11,089 nucleotides of DNA from Larix sibirica. Lineage: Eukaryota > Streptophyta > Pinopsida > Pinales > Pinaceae. Position 1 is the stretch's first letter, and each line of letters starts with the position of its first letter. This document shows positions 1-8,976 of the stretch, piece by piece. Both the position numbers and the translations under genes were made by a program. The notes below the pieces were generated by a model that worked only from the letters and a program-made list of their open reading frames with translations, did not search any database and was not told the origin of the DNA. The stretch spans positions 1 to 11,089 of the forward strand of contig NWUY0303895999.1 of NCBI GenBank assembly GCA_004151065.3, written 5' to 3'.

Positions 1-462
1 GACTCCCATCTCTTTAATGTGTTGGTCCACATAGCCATCAGAATTTAACTTCTCAAATTTCTAATGTCATATAAGTATAGTAAAATAATACTTAACAAAA
101 TATAAAAGGGGTTATCAATCCAAAATTTGGGGTATTACAAGTACCTTAGGAATTTCCCCGATTTCTAAAGATGCATCCTAGTTTCCAAATATGTAGTTAT
201 GGCCATATCCTTGTTATATTGTATAAAGAAATGGGAGCATTGTTAGTGAGTGCACATTCATAAGTGGAAAATAATTTGGTTAGTCTGAGCCATAATATTG
301 TGTTATATTAAACCATGTGCACAAGCACAACTAAAAGTTAAGACGGGGCTATGATTTTGTCCACTAGTAAATGAAAACTTGTATTGGATTGTAAAATCAC
401 TTGTGTGTAGATATTTTAAACACATAGACAAAATAATTGGGAATGGACAAAAAAATGGGTTA

Positions 463-646
463 TTTTTTTAAGTGACATGGGCATATTTAGCACAATTATT
501 GTTGGTACTAGTCAAGGATAAGGGTAATTGACAAAATCTACGTTTCAATTCAATTTTTTTAAAGTGGCATGGGCATATTTAGCATAATTATTGTTGGTTG
601 ACAAGGATAACTGACAAAAGCCAATAATCATATAGGTTTCAATTTG
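463..646. repeat. Two-copy tandem repeat of about 90 bp
   Basis: Copy 1 (about 463-552) and copy 2 (about 554-646) both run from a T-run through TGGGCATATTTAGCA, AATTATTGTTGGT and CAAGGATAA to a GTTTCAATT end. They differ by substitutions and small indels, so the duplication is not recent. No coding potential or known element family is recognised. Confidence 0.8.
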
Positions 647-684
647 AATTTGGACAACATCGAGGAAGTCCATTGGAGGCTTCT

Positions 685-712
685 AGTTATATTTGGGCAG
701 TTATATTTGGGC
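685..712. repeat. Perfect 14 bp tandem duplication
   Basis: AGTTATATTTGGGC occurs twice back to back (685-698 and 699-712) with no mismatch. This looks like a small slippage-type duplication with no evident function. Confidence 0.85.
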
Positions 713-1938
713 ATTGTCGTTGCAAGAAGAATAAACTCTAAATAAAAACAAGGCTTCTTGTTGTGCTATTAAGTACCAAGAGTTAGAAAAAAAGATAATT
801 TGTTTGGAGGTGGATGTTTCCTAGACCTAGGACCTAGTATGAGATCATAATAAGTAGGTCATATGTGTTAGTCAAGTTTGTAAGCACAAAGCTTAGGCAC
901 CTCGAAGTTTGGGATAGATTTGGTTGATTAGGTTGGTTATGTAATGGATCAAAAGACTATTATAAATAGAGAAAGCAATCAACATCTGATAACATCAAAC
1001 TCTGAAAATTACGTGGAAAGAATAGACTAAAGCAAGGATCATATCAATGATGACACAGGTTCAAAGCTGAATGAAAATATGTGAAACTAATAGTTCATTC
1101 ACAAGTTAGATTAAAAATACCATATCTAGAAAGACATTCCAAATACAGACGAGAGAATATAAAATCACAGCGTGAGCATTTATAGTGAAAACATCAATAT
1201 AAAGGATTTCATAGCAATGATCAGTTTAAACAAAACTGTAATACATTCAAGTTCAAAAGACAGTGAGAAACTTGACTCATAACAAATAAAATCGCATCTT
1301 CAATAACAGGTCTCAGAATAGTATTAACATAGCATACATAGCTCTTGATCCCCTCATATCACTCTCAGCCTTTTCAGGTTGGAACCCCCATTACATTACA
1401 TAGAATCTCCTTTTATAAGAAAATGATTCCCTTAAGCTTAAAGCCACCTATCCTACTTGAGTTCCTTCTTGGGATAAGTTTAATCCCTTACAAAATGGAT
1501 CTAATCTCTAAAATATCTGAGAAAATATTACATAGATCTAAGATCCACAAAATAGGGATGTGGATCTGGTTAGAATCTGATTTGCCATATATGCATTTAA
1601 TATTACATTAAGAACATAACATAAAGATGATAAAATATATCTCAATATGCTTGATGAAGATAGAGGAGACTCGAGTTGGAAAATTGACCAAAACTTCTTG
1701 CATAATAAACTCCTAGATCAACATTCCAAAACTGTGTACAACTGCTAACAATTTCTGGAAATGACTACTAAATGCTTGTTGGAAATCGCTATGTAGGACT
1801 GCTCAAAATTGTTGCACATTACTATTATAAGTTAATATAGTAGATAACCTAAAAACTATGGAAAATATTTCCCTATACAGCACTGGAATATTCAATCATC
1901 TTTTGCAAAATGTTGAACAGCTTTAGTTAGTACTTTCA

Positions 1939-1944
1939 GCTTAC
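1939..1944 (-). promoter_or_regulatory. Candidate 5' splice donor of the gene remnant
   Basis: On the minus strand the sequence reads AAAG then GTAAGC, placed where the protein-like reading stops. It matches the plant donor consensus AG|GTAAG. The call depends on the 1945-2620 stretch being a real exon. Confidence 0.4.
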
Positions 1945-2620
1945 CTTTACTTCATTTTTTCTGAGCTGCTACAGGAGTTACACCTTCCTCATATTTTCCA
2001 TCTTTTGTTACTTCATATGCTTTTCTCAAATATCTTGTGACATTCTGGGTATTTCTTTGACACTTGGATAGTCTCGGTGTGCTTGGAAGATCTCTATTCT
2101 TGGTGAATTTTGCTGTAAGAAATGCATTTGCGTAGCTATCTCCAGATCTAGCACCTGTGTTTGAAGATTGGCTGCAGCAAATCTTTCGAAAATTCCATCA
2201 TAAACAGGGTTGAATTTCTCCTCAACTATTGTGAAATTTTTGGAATCGCTCACGTGTACGATAAATGACCCCTTTCTGGAAGTGGGTTTTAAACCAATTA
2301 AGACGATTACTTATGGTTTAGCCGCAATGTGTTCCAAAAAATCATTACCCAGAAAACAACGGGAATTTTCTATTGATGCTTTGGCTTGAGCAATCCCTTC
2401 AATAGTTGAATGGTCAATGCGATGTGCTTTGCCATGGATCTACGGGTTCACTCTTAGTAGCTTTAGAACCTGTCTTGACATGCTGCTTTTGGACTCTGTT
2501 TGACACTTGAATTCCAGTTCAATGAGCTAATGGTTGCATGTGAAATATGGCTCGATCTTAACACTTGAAACCCTTACACATTATTTCCTTAATGAAAAAC
2601 ATTTGATTAATTCTCAGCAT
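1945..2620 (-). pseudogene. Broken plant gene exon, protein not identified
   Basis: Reading the minus strand from the ATG at 2620-2618 gives a start MLRINQMFF, then a continuous-looking protein of about 225 codons once damage is allowed for. Damage seen: TAA at 2560-2558, TGA at 2521-2519, a frameshift between about 2440 and 2417, TAA at 2313-2311, a one-base loss near 2032, and an apparent extra A in the A-run at 1960-1955. The longest clean stretch (2253-2026, 75 residues) has protein-like composition, for example FNPVYDGIFERFAAANLQ and IEIFQAHRDYPSVKEIPRM. After the last two shifts the reading continues through YLRKAYEVTKDGKYEEGV to 1945, where AAAG is followed by GTAAGC, a strong 5' splice-donor match. 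The retained donor suggests a genomic fragment rather than a processed retrocopy. The basic, hydrophobic start could be an organelle-targeting peptide (inference). I do not recognise the family. It could be a host pseudogene or a gene piece captured by a transposon. Confidence 0.55.
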
Positions 2621-2666
2621 TCTGCTATTGACGCTTGACATTGGATGGTCGAAAAGCCTGGGACAT

Positions 2667-2709
2667 ATCCCACATTCATGGGAAAGTGGAAGTCTTTACA
2701 GTTTATATA
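2667..2709 (+). promoter_or_regulatory. snRNA-promoter-like USE plus TATA pair
   Basis: ATCCCACATTC at 2667-2677 matches 9 of 11 positions of the plant snRNA upstream sequence element (RTCCCACATCG). TTTATATA follows at 2702-2709, with 24 bp between them. In plants this shorter spacing is typical of Pol III snRNA genes (U6, U3), whereas Pol II snRNA genes use about ten more. No U6 or U3 sequence follows, so any transcript, expected to start near 2733, would be unknown. Similar TCCCACAT-TATA blocks also occur in the promoters of plant LTR and TRIM elements, so a solo-LTR remnant is an equally good explanation. Confidence 0.3.
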
Positions 2710-2845
2710 CATGGATGTGTGTGTGAGATATACTTTGACGCGTTGTGTGCTCAGACTTGAGAGAATAATGACGACTATATTTAAAGTATTAAGGTGGAAA
2801 TGAGTTAAAATTAATTTTACAAAATCATACTTTATCCGTCATTCA

Positions 2846-3085
2846 TTTTTTTTTCTTCTTCGAGGGTTTTACTGGTAGTCTTGGTGGTAGGTAGGGGTTT
2901 CGAAGGGTTGGATGCTGGTTTAGTGGATTGATGCCTTCATTGGGGGATGGTGATACATTTTCTTGGGATTTTGGCAGGGATGGGTCTCATTTCTGCCTGT
3001 CATTGATTGGGGTTTGGGTTTTGATACCTGACACAGTGACCCTTCCGACATCGGTTACTGTTGTTACTGTCTGGGTTTTGTCTGT
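2846..3085 (+). other. LINE 5' leader and start of ORF1, GT-rich
   Basis: This stretch is strongly G- and T-rich on the plus strand, unlike the AT-rich DNA before it, which helps mark the element boundary. An ATG at 2931 opens a frame starting MPSLGDGDTF followed by an RDGS motif, plausible for an ORF1 N-terminus. That frame soon becomes hydrophobic and low in information, so frameshifts probably lie in this part. Confidence 0.45.
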
Positions 3086-4639
3086 TTGCTGCACCTGTTT
3101 TTTGTCCGGGGACAGATGGTTCGGGTGGAGCATAGGGTTTTTTGTCCTGGGAATATTGGTGTAGGGGGGGTATTGTGCCCTTTGGTCGTTTCGGATGAGG
3201 AACCACTCTTATCCTCGACTGGGGAAGACTACTTTCCTTCTGATGTTGATACGGGTTTTAGTGATTATTATGAACCTGAAAATTTGTCGCGGAAGGGAGG
3301 AGGTTCATCCCGTAGCAAGGGTGCTCTGGTCGACTCCATTGTGACTAGAAGGGTTATAGGCTACGGGAGGTGGTTCTTGAAATGACGGTTGGTCATGATG
3401 TACAAATGGGAAGGGTATTGAGTCTGTCATCCAGAGCACTGGTGGGAAAGATATACTACTCTGAGGTTAATAGGACCAAGATACTGTCATGGTTTGTTGA
3501 ATATTGGAAACCCCTGCTCAAATACTGCCCTCATGTCCACATTTTGGTAAATAAGTGGGTGGTTTTCCATTTTTTAGATGATGACCATGCAAGCCTGATA
3601 CTCAACAGAACCTGGGTCTTTGGTCGTGGTTCACTTTGTATGGAGCGTTGGACATCGGACTTCAATCCTGTTACGGTAGTAAACAAGCATACCCATCTTT
3701 GGGTTCTCTTAAAAGGATTCCCACTTAAGCTCTGGTTTCAGGAGATCTTTATAGAGTTGGCTAACAGGATTGGGCGCTTTATATACTTTGATGAGAAGTC
3801 TCTATATCATGAGGACAAGAGGATTGCCTCGGTACTGGTGGAGATGGATTCTCCTATTGGTCTACCGTAGGTCATTCTTATTAACTGGGGTTATATGGTT
3901 TTTAAGTAGGCCTTGGACTACTGGCGGCTACCCTTCCGGTGTCATATTTGTGGGGATGCTGGGCACTTGCGGTTTAACTGCCCTGTGAGGAACACTAAAT
4001 CCACTGTTCATTTGGAAACTGGGGAGGTGGATATTTCCAAAGACTCGACTCATTCTCTAGATTCGGGCATCTCTCCTCGTCATTTGGATAGGGTTCACGA
4101 CCTTACATTTTTCAGATAAGTTGGCTACTCTTTTCCCTGATTTTTATGCATCATTATCGAAGAATGAACTGCAAGTGTTACTATCTGGTGAAAGAGTGGA
4201 GACTGCTGTGGTGGGTGGGAATCCTAGTGGGGAATTTTTCTCCAAGGTTGGGGACTTCAATGTTCATACATCCATTGAGGATTGTTTGGACCTGCGGATA
4301 CTAAGGGATGAATGAATCATACTGGACTCATTGGTTCTGGACATTGTTTCTATTAAGGATCTTTCTATTGCCAAGGGTTTACTGTCGAACCCTATACCGT
4401 CCTTTTGTGGAAAAGAGTCCTTGAACTCATCACCTAGTATTGTCAATCCTAATGTTGCGATCCATAAAAAGAATGGCAACCAGAAACATAAAGCACTGGC
4501 GCGATGTAATGGGGAGAGTCTCTTATTTTCTCCAGATTGTGGTGAACCTGACTTGGTAGACTCAAGGATTGAGTCACGGATCCTTTCTGATACCTTTGGG
4601 CCTCTTAGAGGAGTGTTGAACCCATCCCGGGTCACTTAA
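2931..4639 (+). pseudogene. LINE ORF1, DUF4283-like with CCHC zinc knuckle, broken
   Basis: ORF1 proteins of plant L1 elements bind the element's RNA and form the ribonucleoprotein. The core at 3370-3870 resembles DUF4283, with LVGKIYYSEVNRTKIL, a FGRGSLCMERW strand and WVLLKGFPLKLW. After TAG at 3868 and TAG at 3907 the same frame gives YWRLPFRCHICGDAGHLRFNCP, a CX2CX4HX4C zinc knuckle at 3940-3981. Near 4106-4119, at a T5 run, the reading moves to the next frame (LATLFPDFYASLSKNELQ) and continues past TGA at 4313-4315 to TAA at 4637-4639. The N-terminal part (3086-3385) lies in that second frame and is acidic and Ser/Gly-rich, so another frameshift lies near 3346-3385. The start is uncertain (ATG at 2931 is the best candidate). 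The stop overlaps the ATG of ORF2 by one base. Confidence 0.85.
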
Positions 4640-4641
4640 TG
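4637..4641 (+). promoter_or_regulatory. TAATG stop-start junction between ORF1 and ORF2
   Basis: The ORF1 stop TAA (4637-4639) and the ORF2 start ATG (4639-4641) share one base. For the silkworm LINE SART1, a UAAUG junction is known to permit ORF2 translation by termination-reinitiation. The same layout here suggests that the parent element coupled its two ORFs in this way. The position is supported on both sides: ORF1-type sequence runs up to it, and the endonuclease motif SLNLRG starts within five codons of the ATG. Confidence 0.65.
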
Positions 4642-5238
4642 TTGGTGTTGTCTCTAAACCTCAGAGGGGTTGGGGGTGCCCCGAAAACGTTATCCCTCTG
4701 TAGAGTTATTTCTTCTTCTTCTCCTGATATTATTCTAGTACAAGAGACCATGTCAGTTGGCTCCAAAGCTTGTAACTTGCTGTGGAGTATCCTCCCAGAG
4801 TGGGAGTGTTGTGCTATCGATTTTGTTGGACTTTCGGGGGGTTTTATGGTGGCCTGGAACCCTCGGTTACTGTCACTTTTCTCATTTACTATGTGTGGGG
4901 GTATACTTATGTTGGGTAGACATCGGGATCTTTCATGGCCTATCCAACTCTACAATTTTTATGCTCCTTATGTGGGGCGTCAGTCCTTTTGGCACTCTTT
5001 GGCGACTTCTGGTATCTTTAATTATTGTCGGGGATCTGAATTTGACCCTGCAATCTGGTGAGATTTGGGAACCTAAGGCTCAGGGTGACCCACTACAACC
5101 TTGGTTTCAGGATTTTTTCAATATGCATGATCTTTTGTTGCAAAACGATTAGATCATTTTTTGGTTAGCAGTTATGTTTTAGGTTTGGCTGATCGATGTT
5201 CTACTTGCTCGGTTCTGGCCACTATTTCGGATCATACT
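4639..5238 (+). other. APE-type endonuclease domain of ORF2
   Basis: Conserved L1 endonuclease motifs are visible: SLNLRG (Asn codon 4657), ILVQET with the catalytic Glu (4744-4746), GLSGGFMVAWNP, YNFYAPY, GDLN (5030-5041, other frame), RLDHFLVS, and SDH with the catalytic His (5233-5235). The run from FFNMHDLLLQ to VAKRLDHF is shorter than usual. The segment that normally carries a PTW-N-R-G motif is missing, so an internal deletion probably accompanies the frameshift near 5130. The domain is not functional here. Confidence 0.85.
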
Positions 5239-5899
5239 CTGATCATGTTATGATTGGATTGTGGTCCTAAGATGTTTCAGTATCCTTTTAAGTATTGCAC
5301 TGTATGGTCTGAAGTGCTGGCATTTAACAAATTGGTTATGGACCATTGGGTTTCGTATTCTCCTTGCTCTGGTGGGCAGGCGATGGTTACACTTCCTGCT
5401 TTCCTTCGATCTCTTAAGTCGATTATAGTGCCTTGGAGTTATGCAAGGAAGAAGGCACATTTGGATACCATAGAATAGATTGAGGAATGCATCGAGGATT
5501 ACCATGTGGATCCTTTATTTGGGTATCACTACGATCTGGATGGTCGGATATTAAAATTTCTGGAGGCTGAAAAGACTTCCTTATTGAGTACTGAAGAAGA
5601 ACTTTGGCATATTAAGAGTCGGGCACTTTGGATTTCGTTGGGTGATCAGAATACTAGTTTTTTTCACAAGTTTTCCAATATGAGAAGGAAGATCAATTCA
5701 ATTTGGGAAATCGAAGATTTGGAAGGCTCTAGGGTTACTTCACAAAAGAGTATTGAATTTGCTGCTGTGGGGCATTTTAAGAGTATTTTTTCCAAATCGG
5801 TGAATACTCATCTACAGGCACAAATGGAGGTTCTTCAGGTCATGCTTGGGTTTTTTTTCGGCTGATGATAATTCTATCATTGGGAGATAAGTTACAGTT

Positions 5900-6870
5900 G
5901 CTGAAGTTAAAGGTATTTTAAAACGGATGGCCAAGGACAAGAGTCTGGGGCCTGATGGTTGGACGGTTGAGTTCTACCTCCAATTCTTTGACATACTTGG
6001 CACTGAAATAGTTCGTTTGGTGGAAGAGACTCGTACCACTGGGAAGGTTAGTGGTGGACTTAATGCAACATTTATCTCATTGATTCATATGGTTTCGGTT
6101 CCGACTACATTTCAAGAGTTCAGGCCCATTTCATTGTGTAACCTACTCTACAAAGTGGTCTCTAAAGTGATTGTTGATCGTATTAAGATGGGACTTTCTA
6201 GGGGTATTTCTTCTGAGCAGTTTGGATTTCTTCATCATCGCCTAATCTTCGATGCCATTGGGACTTCCCAGGAGACAATACATACTGCTAAAAAGATTTG
6301 GGCTCCATCCATGGTTCTAAAACTGGATTTGGTCAAAGCATATGACATGGTTGATTGGGCTTTCCTGAGGATTCTTCTTTTGAATGCAGAACTTGATTTA
6401 ATGATCACTAATTAGATCGTGGGTTGTATATCATCGGTGAATTTTGGTGTGCTTATCAATGGCAGTCCGACTAAATTTTTCAAGGGTTCATGTGGTCTCT
6501 GTCAGGGCTGCCCCCTCTCTCCCCTTCTTTTCCTTTTAGTTATTGAAGGACTCAGCAGACGCCTGAAACATGCAAAATCAGCAGGCAAGATTACAGGTAT
6601 CAAGGTATCAAAGCATTATAGTATCACTCACCTTTTATTTGTGGATGACGTTTTACTATTTGGTATCGGTAATTTGGATGAGTGGTTATGTTTCAAAGAT
6701 ATACTTGATCTTTTTTGTAAAGCTACAGGTATGGTTATTTGCATCCCCAAGTCTTTCCTATACCACCTTAATTTATGCCCTACGATCTGTGAACAGATTG
6801 GCAGGCTCTTTTCCTTTGATATTAAAGCTCTGTCTGATGGTATAAAATACTTGGGGTATACACCCAAGCC
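5900..6870 (+). other. Reverse transcriptase domain of ORF2 (FVDD variant)
   Basis: Motifs follow the L1 order: KDKSLGPDGWTVEFY, FRPISLCNLLYKVVSKV, QFGF, LKLDLVKAYDMVDW with the catalytic Asp (6326-6328), LINGSPTKFF, GLCQGCPLSPLLF and LLFVDDVLLF with the paired Asp codons (6644-6649), then KYLG. The usual plant L1 box is FADD; this copy has FVDD. It also has GLCQG where GLRQG is usual. Both could be single C-to-T changes at CpG sites (GCG to GTG, CGT to TGT), which is inference. TAG at 6413 falls where a Trp is common, just before IVGCISSVNFGVLING. Confidence 0.93.
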
Positions 6871-7774
6871 CAATGACTATTCTATCATGGACTGGTGCTA
6901 GATTATTAAGAAATTTGATTCGAAGATCTCTGGTTGGTACTACTAGAGCCTATCACTGGGAGGTCAACTAGTTTTTTTGAATTCTGTATTGGCCAACCTT
7001 CCAGTATATTAGCTTACACTATCCAAGGTGTCGGTTTCGATTTTGAATCAAATTAAAAGATTATCATTCAACTATATTTGGTCTGGCTGGAGGGATAAGG
7101 TGGGTATGCACTTGACTGCTTGGTCTCTGTTAACTGTTCCGAAGGAGGACTGTGGGTGGGGCATTCAGAATATTTTATGGCTTTACAGAGTATTACATTT
7201 GAAGAGCTTATGGAGGGCTATGACACACCCGGGTCTTTGGGGATTAACTTTGCAAGACAAATATATGAAGGATAAGACTGTTATTTAGTGGATTCGAAGT
7301 GGACCTAAGAAACTGGTGGGGGTTTCAAATATTTGGAGTGGTTTGTTTGAAGCCCTTCCTGTTCTTCTGGAACATTTGGGATGGTAGGTTGGGACTAGAT
7401 ACCAAATTCGCCTGGGGGAGGAAGTTGTGATTGGGTGTACAAAACTTCTCTCAGCTAAAACGGTGACACTTCTGCATAATCATGGATTATTCTTCCTGAA
7501 TCAGGCTCGTAATCCGGTGGGCGGTGGTTGTGATGATTATTCGAGATCTGCGGGGGATATTGGAATCTCGGGCGATGTCGGATGTGAATGGAATGCATTT
7601 ATACAACTGATTAAGCATGCTGGTATTGAACTGTCCAATGAGATGGACTCTTTAAATTGGTGCTAGAGAGAGGTATGTGGGGAACCAACGACTACTGCTG
7701 CTTATCAATCTATAGCCCATAAACATCATTCTGGTCCAAGAAACTGGTGGTTCAGTGCTATTTGGAGGTGGAAT

Positions 7775-7945
7775 GTTCCTCTCAAGATCCGGTGCTTTAT
7801 ATGGCTCACTCTGAATAATAAAATAATGATTGTGGATAACTTTATTCATCGGGGGGGATTCGGCCTTAAAATATGCTCGCTATGCTTACAGGATGCTGAG
7901 ACGGTTGGGCACTTATTCATTACCTGTCCAATCACGTTACAGCTG
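7775..7945 (+). other. zf-RVT zinc-finger domain of ORF2
   Basis: The run WRWNVPLKIRCFIWL, then ICSLCLQDAETVGHLFITCP, matches the zf-RVT domain of plant LINE ORF2 proteins. Putative ligands are Cys 7874, Cys 7883, His 7910 and Cys 7925 (codon starts), giving C-X2-C-X8-H-X4-C. This domain follows the reverse transcriptase and is thought to help nucleic-acid binding. It has no stop inside its core. Confidence 0.88.
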
Positions 7946-8239
7946 TGGTATACAGGTTCATAGTTTTGGGGTATTGATCATAGTTGGGGACAAGATTTTA
8001 TAGATGGAGTATTATATAAATGGCATCAGGGGTTTCGGTATTCCATTTCATTTCCCATACATTTCATTTAGGGAATTTGGAAGTTAAGGAATCGTATTTT
8101 ATTTGGCGATTGTGTCTTCAAATTCAGCAATGCTCTACATTTTATTGTGAAGATTCTCTCCAATGCATGTGTGATGAAGCTTGCTCATAGGGTCAAGTCA
8201 TTGGTTGAACCTTCATTTGCAAGACCGGGCCCTTTTGGT

Positions 8240-8625
8240 TTTTTTGATGGTGCTGTTCAACTGGGCAAGTGTGGGGCGGGAAGCCTTATCATTATCTCTT
8301 CTTCATAATACATTGAGCTGGTTTTGGGTTGTGGATTGGGAAGTAACAATCGTGTTGAATTACTCGCCCTATGGTGTCTCCTTTATTATTTGAACCTACT
8401 GCAGATTTATAATGTGCAGATTTATGGAGACTCTTCTGTTATTGTGGGATGGGCTATGGATGCTAATACTCTTAATGTGTCCTCTCTTGATCACTGGAGG
8501 AAAAAAGTCATAATACTTCTGGATCAGTATGAAAATGTGTATATTAATCATATCTCCCGAGTATATGACCAGAGGACAAACTGTCTTTCTAAGAAAGGTC
8601 TTTTATTGGATGAAGGAGTTCTTGA
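8240..8625 (+). other. RNase H domain at the C-terminus of ORF2
   Basis: RNase H removes the RNA strand of the RNA:DNA hybrid; many plant L1 elements carry one after zf-RVT. Seen here: FFDGA (first Asp 8246-8248), NNRVELLALW (Glu 8357-8359), YGDSSVIVGW (second Asp 8429-8431) and HISRVYD followed by TNCLSKKGL. In the last motif the family usually has AD-x-LS; this copy has Asn at 8579-8581 where the fourth catalytic Asp is expected, a one-base GAC to AAC change. TAA at 8306 interrupts the domain between the first Asp and the Glu. Confidence 0.88.
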
Positions 8626-8683
8626 GGTTATACATTATCATGAACTTAGGCCTCCGGAGTATGCGAATCTGCTTATTTATTAG

Positions 8684-8976
8684 CATTGTTATTTCCTTAG
8701 TATAACTCTACACCATTGTATTTAATGGGTAACTTCTTTGTGGAAGGTCGCTACTCTAAATAGTGTTTACACTGAAGTAATTTTGTCAGAACTGATAGGT
8801 TATAGTTTTCTGTGGATGGATTAGCTGTAGTTTTTGATACAGGTAGGAATAGTGTAGCTTGGTACCTAGATATACTTAATGATGGAATACTATCTAGGGG
8901 ATAGATTATATTGTAAATTTCATTGATTCACCCTTATGAATAGCAAGAAATTTCTTTTTTCGTTTGAAAAAAAAAA
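8684..8976 (+). other. LINE 3' UTR and poly-A tail
   Basis: A non-coding stretch follows the ORF2 stop and ends in TTTTTTCGTTTG and an A10 run (8967-8976). The T-run and A-run flanking CGTTTG can pair as a short hairpin. The last ~90 bases recur downstream, in the tandem tail repeat. Confidence 0.75.

Larger units (their letters stand above)
1..1944. other. AT-rich intergenic DNA, no gene recognised
   Basis: I see no convincing coding region on either strand. An open stretch at 1345-1611 (+) has no recognisable motif and a composition like that of its surroundings. The region holds two small tandem repeats (listed separately). On the minus strand it lies downstream of the splice-donor-like end of the 1945-2620 gene remnant, so part of it could be old intron; I could not recognise a further exon. 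Confidence 0.5.
4639..8683 (+). pseudogene. LINE ORF2, EN-RT-zf-RVT-RNase H polyprotein, broken
   Basis: ORF2 supplies the nicking endonuclease and the reverse transcriptase for target-primed insertion. Order seen: APE endonuclease (4639-5238), linker (5254-5850), reverse transcriptase (about 5900-6870), thumb/connection region, zf-RVT finger (7874-7927) and RNase H (about 8240-8625). The start is the ATG overlapping the ORF1 stop. Reading moves from frame 1 to frame 2 near 5015-5030, returns to frame 1 near 5130-5137, and moves to frame 2 for good at the T8 run 5851-5858. From there the frame is unbroken to TAG 8681-8683 apart from stops at 5888 (TAA), 6413, 6899, 6944, 7010, 7286, 7385, 7664, 7961, 8069 (all TAG) and 8306 (TAA). 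Two more stops are at 5251 (TGA) and 5476 (TAG). The length of about 1,350 codons is normal for a plant L1 ORF2 with RNase H. Confidence 0.92.
2846..8976 (+). mobile_element. Plant L1-type LINE retrotransposon, near full length, inactive
   Basis: About 6.1 kb with the order expected of plant L1 non-LTR retrotransposons: 5' leader, ORF1 (DUF4283-like, CCHC knuckle), ORF2 (APE endonuclease, reverse transcriptase, zf-RVT, RNase H), 3' UTR and poly-A (8967-8976). There are no LTRs. Such elements move by target-primed reverse transcription. The 5' limit is uncertain; I place it at the T-run near 2846, just before the GT-rich leader. No clean target-site duplication joins this end to the sequence after the poly-A. 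Both ORFs are broken, so this copy cannot make its own proteins. The 3' tail is tandemly duplicated beyond 8976 (see 8886-9179). Confidence 0.9.

Noticed and set aside
1345-1611. 88-codon open stretch on the plus strand
   Set aside because: Ile/Leu/Lys-rich translation of AT-rich DNA with no domain and no supporting context.
2790-2825. GAGTTAAAATTAATTTT as a target-site duplication matching GAGTAAAACCAC after the poly-A
   Set aside because: Only the first few bases agree and an extra T is needed; this is not better than chance in AT-rich DNA.
2733-2850. A U6, U3 or box C/D RNA gene behind the USE/TATA pair
   Set aside because: No U6 or U3 start sequence and no convincing paired C and D boxes are visible; only the promoter-like motif is reported.
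3000-3206. Proline-rich open stretch on the minus strand
   Set aside because: It is the complement of the GT-rich LINE leader and ORF1 start; the low complexity explains its length.
4264-4635. Open reading stretch of 123 codons on the minus strand
   Set aside because: It lies opposite the C-terminal part of LINE ORF1, shows no recognised motif, and is best explained as an antisense shadow.
5860-8683. TAG read as a sense codon (altered genetic code or suppression)
   Set aside because: The same element also has frameshifts, TAA and TGA stops and a probable deletion, so ordinary pseudogene decay explains it.
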